A DNA stretch of 18,220 bases, taken from an uncultured Oscillospiraceae bacterium (GTDB taxonomy: Bacteria > Bacillota > Clostridia > Oscillospirales > Oscillospiraceae). A program made the position numbers and the translations under genes. The notes beneath the pieces were generated by a model. The model was not told the DNA's origin. It did not search any database and saw only the letters and a program-made list of their open reading frames with translations. This document shows positions 1 through 5,990 of the stretch, one piece after another; position 1 is the first letter of the stretch; every line of letters starts with the position of its first letter. The stretch is taken from the NCBI GenBank assembly GCA_905234005.1, contig CAJOFW010000024.1:1578-19797 (forward strand). The letters are read 5' to 3'.

Positions 1-32
1 TGCGACAATGAAAAAAATCCCCGTTCCCGCGC

Positions 33-55
33 ATATTCCATGTGAAGGGCCTTTC
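33..55 (+). promoter_or_regulatory. sigma pair 1 leader motif: ATATTC plus near-palindrome
   Basis: ATATTC at 33-38 is followed after five bases by the near-palindrome GAAGGGCCTTTC (44-55), then the ribosome binding site and the ATG at 69. The same layout precedes the second sigma gene: ATATTC lies 36 and 37 bases before the two start codons, and the palindrome starts 11 bases after the first A in both. It could be a -10/operator region or an RNA hairpin before the ribosome binding site. Only 68 bases of upstream sequence are visible, so no -35 is assigned. Confidence 0.35.
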
Positions 56-68
56 AAGGAGAGACAGG

Positions 69-551
69 ATGTTCACAAGGGAAGAGTTTACCCGCCTTGC
101 GGAAATGTACAAGGACGCCGTGTTCCGGCTGGCATACAGTCTTACGAAAAACCGCGCCGACGCCGACGACGTGGTGCAGAACGCGCTCCTGCGGCTGTAT
201 CGGAGCGATAAGCGCTTTGACGGCGACGAGCACGTCCGCAACTGGCTTCTGCGTGTCGCGGCGAACGAGTGCCGGATGCTCTGGCGCTCGACCAGGCACC
301 GGGCGGAGAGCATCGACGACTGCGCCGATACGCTCGTTTTCGAGGACAGATACTACGGCGACCTGTTCCGGGCGATCATGGCGCTGGACGCGAAATACCG
401 CGCCGTGATCGTGCTGTACTACTACGAGGGCTACGCGATTGGGGAGATCGCTCAGATCCTCCGCGTACCGCCCGGCACCGTGGGGACGCGGCTGCGCCGG
501 GCAAGGGACATCCTGAGGGACTATCTGACGGAGGCATATCAATATGACTGA
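69..551 (+). CDS. ECF-type RNA polymerase sigma factor (pair 1)
   Basis: The 160-residue product is an extracytoplasmic-function sigma factor, which directs RNA polymerase to a small regulon once freed from its anti-sigma factor. Sigma region 2 spans about residues 8-75, including the DADDVVQNALLRLYR stretch near residue 31. Region 4 spans about 105-155 and ends in the helix-turn-helix EIAQILRVPPGTVGTRLRRAR. Its length is normal for the family. ATG at 69 is preferred because AAGGAGA lies about 8 bases before it; an in-frame GTG at 42 would add nine basic residues and has no comparable site. The last 8 bases overlap the anti-sigma gene, which implies translational coupling. A palindrome sits just upstream (see 33-55). 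The ECF assignment is secure; the subgroup and regulon cannot be told from the sequence. Confidence 0.93.
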   Translation: MFTREEFTRLAEMYKDAVFRLAYSLTKNRADADDVVQNALLRLYRSDKRFDGDEHVRNWLLRVAANECRMLWRSTRHRAESIDDCADTLVFEDRYYGDLFRAIMALDAKYRAVIVLYYYEGYAIGEIAQILRVPPGTVGTRLRRARDILRDYLTEAYQYD

Positions 552-1692
552 CAGAGAAAAGATCATAAAGGCGCTTGCGCCGCTCCATGCCTCCGACACA
601 GCCGTACAGGAGGTACTGGAAATGGCGGAACAGAGAAACAATCATACCATGAAGAAAAGCGGCCGGACGATTCTCATCGCGGCGGTCATTGCCGTCCTGT
701 TCATCGGCACGGCGCTGGCGGCGACATACCCGTCGTGGAGTCCGGGCCTGCAGAGGCTTCTGCGCATCACGGACGGGGAGCTTGCCGCGCTGGAGGAAAC
801 GGAGCTTGTGAGCCGGCCTCCGGTATCGGACACGCATGACGGCGTGACGATTTGTCTCGAGCAGGCGGTTGTTGACGGTGGGACAGCCATTGTTTCCCTA
901 CGCGTTGAGGGGCTGGACGTGCCGGAGGGGCAGATACCCGTGCCGGGTCAGACGCTCGTGACGATCGACGGGGAGAACGCGGACGGCTGGGGATTCAGCG
1001 TATATGACGACCTGCTGTGGGAAGCGGAGGGCGTCGTATACAGCGACGGAACGCCCGCGGAACAAAACGGGGACGGCGTATACATCCCGCACGCGATCCG
1101 GGAGGACGGCTCCTTTGAGATCGACGTTTATTTTGGCGGGCTGTCACGGACGGATATGCTTGTCGGTAAGGAAATCACCATCGTCGTCGACCGGCTCGGC
1201 GTTGCCCCGATCGGCGGTACGCCGAATGACAGAGTATGGACGGCGGAGGGGCCGTGGGAGCTGACGTGGACGGCGGAGGGCTCTGAGACCGTCCGGGAAT
1301 GGACGCTGAACGAGCCGCTGTTCTACGGCATCACGCTGACAGGCGTGAAGCTGTCTCCGATCAGCCTGAGGCTTGATTTCGCGTATCCGCCTCTGACAAA
1401 CATCGACGGCACGTTCTGCAACGAGGACGGACAGGCGTTTGTGGAGCTTGAGCCGTTCGTTCTGGCGAAGCTCGTCATGAAGGACGGTACGGAATATACC
1501 GGTATTTTTGCCGGAGGCAGCGGCGGGCCGGAGGTTGACAACGATGGGCTTGCGGAGCCGTTCTCCTATCGGTATGACAGAACGCTCAACCGCGTGATCG
1601 ACCCGGACGAGGCCGCGGCGCTGGTCTTCGGCGTCGGCAACGGCCCAGCCGGCCGGCCGGCGGAATACTACACCGTGACCCTGCCGGATTAA
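544..1692 (+). CDS. Membrane anti-sigma factor, DUF4179-like (pair 1)
   Basis: The 382-residue protein has a short cytoplasmic N-terminus (about 1-40) that would bind the sigma factor. A single membrane helix follows at about 42-61 (TILIAAVIAVLFIGTALAA), then a large extracytoplasmic domain. The segment after the helix (YPSWSPGLQRLLRITDGELAALEETELV) resembles DUF4179 proteins, which are commonly encoded next to ECF sigma factors in Clostridia. The rest is beta-rich with many Gly, Asp and Thr residues. No zinc-binding HxxxCxxC anti-sigma motif is visible. The ATG overlaps the sigma stop by 8 bases, so the two are co-translated. The outer domain presumably senses an envelope signal, but nothing shows which one. 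A dispersed repeat begins at the last base of the stop codon. Confidence 0.8.
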   Translation: MTDREKIIKALAPLHASDTAVQEVLEMAEQRNNHTMKKSGRTILIAAVIAVLFIGTALAATYPSWSPGLQRLLRITDGELAALEETELVSRPPVSDTHDGVTICLEQAVVDGGTAIVSLRVEGLDVPEGQIPVPGQTLVTIDGENADGWGFSVYDDLLWEAEGVVYSDGTPAEQNGDGVYIPHAIREDGSFEIDVYFGGLSRTDMLVGKEITIVVDRLGVAPIGGTPNDRVWTAEGPWELTWTAEGSETVREWTLNEPLFYGITLTGVKLSPISLRLDFAYPPLTNIDGTFCNEDGQAFVELEPFVLAKLVMKDGTEYTGIFAGGSGGPEVDNDGLAEPFSYRYDRTLNRVIDPDEAAALVFGVGNGPAGRPAEYYTVTLPD

Positions 1693-1788
1693 TACTTTTT
1701 ATTGAAAGAAAAAGTATCAAAAAGAACTTTGTATTCGCTTCGAAAAGTCAGCGTTTTCAAGGCTTCGTGCCCGGTAACGAAACAAAGC
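1692..1788 (+). repeat. 97-base dispersed repeat, copy 1
   Basis: This stretch aligns without gaps to 10462-10558 with 10 mismatches in 97 bases, about 90% identity. Both copies open with ATAC followed by an A/T-rich inverted repeat (12-base arms, one mismatch here, perfect in copy 2) and end near CCGGTAACGAAACAAAGC. Copy 1 begins on the last base of the anti-sigma stop codon. It is far richer in A and T than its surroundings. The hairpin is not followed by a T tract, so it is not a classical intrinsic terminator on this strand. It carries no ORF of note. Confidence 0.85.
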
Positions 1789-1796
1789 TTTTATTA

Positions 1797-1876
1797 ATGC
1801 GGCAATTAAATATTCGAAGAGGAAGCCGCATGGATAAAATGTGATTCAAAGCCGTCCTGCTCGCCGCAGATGCGGC
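1797..1876. other. Structured intergenic segment with alternating GCCGC inverted repeats
   Basis: ATGCGGC at 1797-1803 is complementary to GCCGCAT at 1825-1831. GCCGCA at 1863-1868 is complementary to TGCGGC at 1871-1876. The four arms can also pair in other combinations. The segment lies in the 366-base gap between two converging anti-sigma genes, so a leader-type riboswitch role for a flanking gene is unlikely. It may be part of a repeat element, a 3' end structure or a small RNA. I recognise no known RNA family. Confidence 0.4.
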
Positions 1877-1894
1877 AACCGCAAGACATGGTAT

Positions 1895-1957
1895 TTATTA
1901 CTCCGGAAACACCGGCATGGCGCACAATTTGCGGTTATTTTGTTGCCGGAGTAATAA
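1895..1957. repeat. 63-base element with 12-base perfect terminal inverted repeats
   Basis: TTATTACTCCGG at 1895-1906 is the exact reverse complement of 1946-1957, leaving a 39-base interior. A second perfect pair, AACCGCAA (1877-1884) and TTGCGGTT (1929-1936), interleaves with it, which gives a pseudoknot-like order if both form in RNA. The right arm belongs to a sequence that recurs inverted at 5897-5927. It could be a small REP-like or MITE-like element; there is no transposase nearby and no clear target-site duplication. Confidence 0.5.
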
Positions 1958-1973
1958 TCGGAGAAAAGTATAA
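1943..1973 (+). repeat. 31-base dispersed motif, copy 1
   Basis: This begins TTGCCGGAGTAATAAT and ends AGTATAA. It matches the reverse strand of 5897-5927 at 28 of 31 positions, including 16 consecutive bases at its start. It covers the right arm of the inverted repeat at 1895-1957. Both copies lie in gaps between converging gene ends. Confidence 0.6.
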
Positions 1974-2012
1974 CATATCTGCCGCGCCGTTGACGCCGCG
2001 TTCGGCGCGCAC

Positions 2013-2042
2013 AAAAGCGGCCCCGGCTGAAGCCGGGGCCGC
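2013..2042 (-). terminator. Intrinsic terminator of sigma/anti-sigma pair 2
   Basis: A perfect 12-base GC-rich stem (arms 2017-2028 and 2031-2042, two-base centre) reads on the minus strand as a hairpin followed directly by TTTT (2016-2013). It lies 16 bases past the stop of the minus-strand anti-sigma gene, the expected place for its rho-independent terminator. No T tract follows it on the plus strand. Confidence 0.88.
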
Positions 2043-2058
2043 CCTGCGGGTGCGTGTA

Positions 2059-3315
2059 TTATGCCTCCCAGAGCACGAGATCACCGAGCACAATGCGCTG
2101 TACGTCGCTGATGTCGATCGCTTTGAGCCAGCTTATCCAGAGATTTACGGTGCCGTTTTCATAGCAGCTGCTCAGGGAAGCGCCGGTGGAAAACACCGTG
2201 CCGTCGGAGAATATGATCTCCGCCTCCCGCATCACCCTGTCCTCCAGCTCGCACCAGGGCCTGTACGGCTCAAAATCCGTATATTTACCGCCCTGCAGCT
2301 CGGCGGCTCCCTCGTAATTCACCTTCCATACGGCGCCGAACGGCGTCAGATCCAGTCCGACCAGCTCGATATCTTTATTGAGCTCCTCGTCATGGTAAAG
2401 GGCGTGACCGAAATCAAAGACCCGGAGCTGCTCTTCGGTGAGCGCAAAGGATACCGGCCCGAAGGAGCGGGTCAGAAGGCCGTCCGCGTACATCTGCACG
2501 GAGAGCGGGAAGGTCTCCGTGCCGAGGCTCTGCATGGCCTGCAGAACGGAATTCACATCCAGGAAGCATTGCAGCGTCAGGGTCTGCGTTTCGGCGTCGT
2601 AGGCGCTGCGCAGAACCGAGGCGCTCATCTCTCCCGAGGCGACAGCCTCTCCGACCGGCAGCGCCGGCACGGCGTTCCCGCCGATGGTCGTTCCGTCGAC
2701 GCGGCAGCCGTACCATACCGTATCCATGTACGCGCCGGCCTCCGCCTCCGAAATCGGGGAGATGTTCACATAGATGCGCTGCTCGCTGCCGTCGCTCGCG
2801 GCGGAGAGCAGGACGAGGCCGCCGTCCGGCTCCCCGGAGACGTCGTATTCCACATAGCCGGACGCGTCGTTCTCTCCGACGCCCAGCTCGGCTCGCAGCT
2901 CACTCTGACGGGCGGTGTGGATGCTCCACGCGGCGCAGGCCGCGATGCCCAGCGCCAGCGTCAGCGCCGCCGCCAGCGCGAGGGTGATGAGGCGTTTCTT
3001 TTTCATGTGTGCGTTCCTTTCCGGGACGCCCCGTCCGTCATCGGGTACGGCGCGGCGCGTCCCTGTCACAGTGCGTTTGTCAATTGCGCGTTTGTCAATT
3101 ACGTGTTTGTCAATTGCGTGTTCGTCGTTTGTGTGTTCGTCGTTTGTGTGTTCGTTCATGGCGTGTGTCGGCGCTCCCTGATCGGGCGCGTCAAGCCCCA
3201 GCTTCCGCATGGTCAGCGCCGCGACGCGGCCGGCGTCGGCGGCGTGGGACGCGGACATGGGATATGCCTCGGCCCCGTAGCCGTCCATAAGCTCGGAGAT
3301 GCGTGCTTTACGCAT
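2059..3315 (-). CDS. Membrane anti-sigma factor with repeat-containing cytoplasmic tail (pair 2)
   Basis: The 418-residue protein starts with ISELMDGYGAEAYPMSA and a helical stretch to about residue 42, similar to the cytoplasmic sigma-binding ends of clostridial anti-sigma factors. A low-complexity linker follows; about residues 53-82 are pentapeptide repeats of the types NDEHT and IDKRA. One membrane helix lies at about 107-130, then a roughly 290-residue outer domain comparable in layout to the first anti-sigma factor. There is no zinc-binding motif. The ATG overlaps the sigma stop by 8 bases. An internal Met at residue 104 (base 3006) has AAAGGA 8 bases upstream and could yield a form without the sigma-binding tail. 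The anti-sigma role is inferred mainly from the gene order. Confidence 0.76.
   Translation of the reverse strand: MRKARISELMDGYGAEAYPMSASHAADAGRVAALTMRKLGLDAPDQGAPTHAMNEHTNDEHTNDEHAIDKHVIDKRAIDKRTVTGTRRAVPDDGRGVPERNAHMKKKRLITLALAAALTLALGIAACAAWSIHTARQSELRAELGVGENDASGYVEYDVSGEPDGGLVLLSAASDGSEQRIYVNISPISEAEAGAYMDTVWYGCRVDGTTIGGNAVPALPVGEAVASGEMSASVLRSAYDAETQTLTLQCFLDVNSVLQAMQSLGTETFPLSVQMYADGLLTRSFGPVSFALTEEQLRVFDFGHALYHDEELNKDIELVGLDLTPFGAVWKVNYEGAAELQGGKYTDFEPYRPWCELEDRVMREAEIIFSDGTVFSTGASLSSCYENGTVNLWISWLKAIDISDVQRIVLGDLVLWEA
3075..3164 (-). repeat. 15-base tandem repeat, six units, within the anti-sigma gene
   Basis: Six consecutive 15-base units run from 3075. On the plus strand three are of the GTTTGTCAATTGCGC type, two are identical (GTTCGTCGTTTGTGT), and the last is diverged. 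Because 15 is a multiple of three, the array stays in frame and encodes charged pentapeptides in the cytoplasmic linker. Gain or loss of units would change linker length without breaking the gene. Confidence 0.92.
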
Positions 3316-3865
3316 TGTCGATACCCCTTTCCGATAATATGTTTTGCAGCCAGTCCCGGCCGCGCTTCAGCCGCTGCCGAACCGTATCCGGGCGAAGGCC
3401 CATGTCCCTCGCGATGTCCGGCGTGCCCTGACAGTAGAAATAGTAGCGGACAAATACCTCCCTGCACGCGGCGGGCATATCGTCGATCGCCTCGTGTACG
3501 GCTCTGCGCCGTTCCTCCTCGAGCACGCGGGCTTCAGGCCCTTCCACCGAAAGCTCCAGCTCGTCAAGCTCCAGCGCCGGCGTTCGGCCCGAGGAACGCA
3601 GCCGGTTGATGGCGTGGCCCCGGGCCATGCACGCGAGATAGCCGCGAACCTTCCCCGGCTGTACCTTGTGCCGGTTCCGCCACAGGGCGCAGAACACGTC
3701 GGACACGACCTCCTCCACATCCTGCGGCGTCATGTACCGGCCGATGATGTTGCAGACGACGGTGCTGACGTAGGGGGTATAGCGCTCCATGAGCAGCCGC
3801 AGCCCGCCGCTGTCATCACGCGCCATGAGCACGAGGGCCTGCTCTTCCGTTGACTCCTTCCGCAT
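3308..3865 (-). CDS. ECF-type RNA polymerase sigma factor (pair 2)
   Basis: The 185-residue product is a second ECF sigma factor. Region 2 covers about 20-90, with MTPQDVEEVVSDVFCALWRN as the core and promoter-melting helix. Region 4 covers about 118-176 and contains the helix-turn-helix TPDIARDMGLRPDTVRQRLKRGRDWLQ. The start at 3865 is well supported by AAGGAGGT five bases before the ATG. The end overlaps the anti-sigma start by 8 bases (ATGCGTAA). It is clearly different in sequence from the first sigma factor, so the facing pairs are not a recent duplication. The leader shares the ATATTC-palindrome layout with pair 1, which suggests the two are controlled alike. Confidence 0.94.
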   Translation of the reverse strand: MRKESTEEQALVLMARDDSGGLRLLMERYTPYVSTVVCNIIGRYMTPQDVEEVVSDVFCALWRNRHKVQPGKVRGYLACMARGHAINRLRSSGRTPALELDELELSVEGPEARVLEEERRRAVHEAIDDMPAACREVFVRYYFYCQGTPDIARDMGLRPDTVRQRLKRGRDWLQNILSERGIDNA

Positions 3866-3881
3866 GGCTGACCTCCTTCTT

Positions 3882-3902
3882 GAGAGCTCTCACTATGAAT
3901 AT
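3882..3902 (-). promoter_or_regulatory. sigma pair 2 leader motif: ATATTC plus GAGAGCTCTC palindrome
   Basis: On the minus strand ATATTC (3902-3897) is followed after five bases by the perfect palindrome GAGAGCTCTC (3891-3882), then AAGAAGGAGG and the ATG at 3865. Spacing matches the pair 1 leader almost exactly. TGTGATATT could serve as an extended -10, but no convincing -35 stands upstream of it. An ECF-type promoter is possible but cannot be placed with confidence. Confidence 0.38.
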
Positions 3903-4002
3903 CACAGTTAGACCGAAAAACGTGACACAGCCGCCGGTTTTCTGGCGCGGGGCATGCCCTGTTTTTCGCGCCGCAGCGGGTGAAATCTGACCGCCTTGGG
4001 GG

Positions 4003-4031
4003 TTGCGGAGTATTAGTATCGATGCTATAAT
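4003..4031 (+). promoter_or_regulatory. Promoter of the C69 peptidase gene
   Basis: The -10 is a perfect TATAAT (4026-4031), extended by TG at 4023-4024. A weak -35, TTGCGG, lies 17 bases upstream at 4003-4008. Transcription would start near 4038 and give a leader of about 65 bases. The extended -10 can make up for the poor -35. The rest of the gap between the divergent genes (3904-4002) shows nothing I can name. Confidence 0.7.
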
Positions 4032-4103
4032 AACCCGGTAAAATGATGGGAAAATGGCCTGCCATGAGCACAGCCGTCGTGTACGGCGTATGAGGAGGAA
4101 CAC

Positions 4104-5705
4104 ATGAAAAACAAAAGCATCCTGCGTATGGTCGCGGTCGTATTCGCGGCCCTGTTTATCCTGCCCTCGACCGGGGCGCTTGCGTGCACCGGGGTGTATG
4201 TGGGGCGGGACGTCAGCGAGGACGGGACGACGCTCCTTGCCAAGTCGAACGATTATCAGGCCGTGTGGGCAAACTATGTGACGATCACGGAGCGGGTGGA
4301 AAACGTACCCGGACGGACGATGCCGGTGGACAATGCCGCCACCGTTTTCGCGCCGCTGCCGGATACGACGTACCGATACACCTCGACTCCGTGGATGGAC
4401 AGCGCGACCGCACTGAACGGACTGGGACAGGACGCGACGGTGTGCGCCAACGAGTGCGGCGTCGCGATGGTCATGTCGATCACCGCGTTTTCAAACGCCG
4501 CCGCCCTCGCCGCCGATCCGCTGGTCGAAAACGGGCTTACGGAGTTCACCGCCGTCGATCTCGTCGTCTGCCAGAGCGCCGACGCCCGGCAGGCGGTGGA
4601 GACGCTGCTGGGCCTGATCGACGCCTACGGCAGCAGCGAGGTCAACATCGCCATGATCGCCGATCAGTCGGAGGCGTGGTATGTGGAGATGTACAACGGG
4701 CACCAGTATGCCGCCGTGAAGCTCCCGACGGACGCCGTGTGCGTATTCGGCAACGAGTTCTCGCTGCAATACGCGTCGGATTACGAGGACGCGATCCTGT
4801 CGCCGGCGCTCGAGAGCCTCGCGGCGGAGAACGGCTTCGCGGTCTACGGGGATGGGCAGGAGCTGGATATTCTCGCGACCTATTCCGGGCCGGAGACCGC
4901 CACCGATTATTCCCACCGGCGGACGTGGATCGGGCACAGCATCCTCGCCCCCTCATCGTATGGGGCGTATGACAAAAACGAGCTGTATCCCCTGTGCTTC
5001 GCCCCGGAGGGGAAGGTGTCCCTGACGGATGTGATGGAGCTGATGCGCAACCGCTTCGAGGGGACGGAGTACAGCCCCGACGAGACGGGCAGAACCGATA
5101 TCCGCGTGATCGGTACGGACACGGCGCTGAGCGTACATATCGCCCAAATTTACCCGGAGCTTCCGGCGGAGCTGTCCTGCGTCACATGGGAGAGCACCGG
5201 CCCGGCGGTGTACGGCGTCTTCGTGCCGGTGCCGAACGCGGCCCTCAGCGTCAGCGAGCCGTACAGCCGCAGCCAGAGCGCGGAGGAGGCCGGCATATTC
5301 GATACGGCGCTCTATCCCTATTACCGGTTCAAGGAGCTCACGACGCTGTGCGTGGAGAGGGACTCGTATGAGATCTACGGACAGCCGGTGCGGGCGTACT
5401 GGCGTCAGGCCGAGGCGATCATGGCGCAGGGCATGCGGGAGGCTCTGGAAAACGCGGCGGCGTCCGGGGACATCGACGCGGCCAGACAGACGATCACCGC
5501 GTACAGCGTCGCCATGCAGGAGCAGGCGTTTAACGACGCCGGGCAGCTTCTGAACGACGTCCGGTGGTATAAGAGCCAGAACAGCAATACCATGAAAAAC
5601 GGCAGGAATCCCGAGACGCATGAGGTCATCGACGAGCTGCGTCAAATCGAGCCGCTGACGGTGACGCTTGACCCGGAGGCATACCGGACAGCCGGGAACC
5701 CGTGA
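4104..5705 (+). CDS. Secreted C69-family dipeptidase
   Basis: The 533-residue protein belongs to the C69 (PepD-like) dipeptidases, N-terminal-nucleophile enzymes that cleave dipeptides and related amide bonds. A signal peptide (about 1-27, ending in ALA) stands directly before CTGVYVG. Removal of the signal peptide would therefore expose Cys28 as the catalytic nucleophile. The next segment, GRDVSEDGTTLLAKSNDYQ, is the typical N-terminal block of the family. No LPXTG anchor or C-terminal membrane helix is visible, so the enzyme is probably released or loosely bound. The start has AGGAGG five bases upstream and its own promoter. It is divergent from sigma pair 2, but the promoter looks like that of the housekeeping sigma factor. 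It probably works in peptide use or wall peptide turnover; the substrate is unknown. Confidence 0.88.
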   Translation: MKNKSILRMVAVVFAALFILPSTGALACTGVYVGRDVSEDGTTLLAKSNDYQAVWANYVTITERVENVPGRTMPVDNAATVFAPLPDTTYRYTSTPWMDSATALNGLGQDATVCANECGVAMVMSITAFSNAAALAADPLVENGLTEFTAVDLVVCQSADARQAVETLLGLIDAYGSSEVNIAMIADQSEAWYVEMYNGHQYAAVKLPTDAVCVFGNEFSLQYASDYEDAILSPALESLAAENGFAVYGDGQELDILATYSGPETATDYSHRRTWIGHSILAPSSYGAYDKNELYPLCFAPEGKVSLTDVMELMRNRFEGTEYSPDETGRTDIRVIGTDTALSVHIAQIYPELPAELSCVTWESTGPAVYGVFVPVPNAALSVSEPYSRSQSAEEAGIFDTALYPYYRFKELTTLCVERDSYEIYGQPVRAYWRQAEAIMAQGMREALENAAASGDIDAARQTITAYSVAMQEQAFNDAGQLLNDVRWYKSQNSNTMKNGRNPETHEVIDELRQIEPLTVTLDPEAYRTAGNP

Positions 5706-5850
5706 TGATCCGAGCGGATGTCCCTGCGAAACGCGGCCCGATCAGAAAAGACCGGACGACAGTGCCCGAACCTCCGCAGGGGCGCGGACGAAACAGGCGT
5801 TCGGCGGCGGGGTATTCGGCGGACTGCGGGAATGATGTAAACAGGGCAGG

Positions 5851-5890
5851 AAAAGAGCTGCGACTCCTTCGGGGGAGCCGCAGCTCTTTT
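5851..5890. terminator. Strong bidirectional terminator
   Basis: A long stem runs from AAAAGAGCTGCG (5851-5862) to CGCAGCTCTTTT (5879-5890), with a UUCG-type tip near 5868-5871. It has a T run at the 3' side on each strand. It sits between the end of the peptidase gene (5705) and the end of the large GGDEF/EAL gene (5991), which converge, and can serve both. The other bases from 5706 to 5990 hold no convincing gene. Confidence 0.9.
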
Positions 5891-5896
5891 ATACTA

Positions 5897-5927
5897 TTAT
5901 ACTATTCGCCAATTATTACTCCGGCAA
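5897..5927 (-). repeat. 31-base dispersed motif, copy 2
   Basis: The minus strand of this stretch matches 1943-1973 at 28 of 31 positions, including 16 consecutive bases. Both copies lie between converging gene ends. Here the perfect second arm of the inverted repeat is missing, although a GTTTCCCGG about 50 bases on may be what is left of it. Confidence 0.58.
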
Positions 5928-5990
5928 TCAGGAACAGTTACAACAAGCCCTGCCAATATCACAGTTTCCCGGCGTCTGCCCGGCGCCTGT

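Noticed and set aside
1692..1717. An intrinsic terminator for anti-sigma gene 1
   Set aside because: The stem is almost all A/T and no T run follows it. It recurs as part of a longer repeat, so I report it as a repeat.
1797..1890. A possible cyclic di-GMP riboswitch (a CAAAGCC core and GCGGCAACC stretch are visible)
   Set aside because: The expected GGCAAACC/GAAA/ACGCAAAGC order and spacing do not fit, and no gene starts downstream on either strand.
1895..1957. A complete insertion sequence or att site
   Set aside because: Only 63 bases lie between the ends; there is no transposase or integrase in the window and no target duplication could be confirmed.
3075..3164. A CRISPR array
   Set aside because: The units are 15 bases with no spacers, lie in frame inside a coding region, and no cas gene is present.
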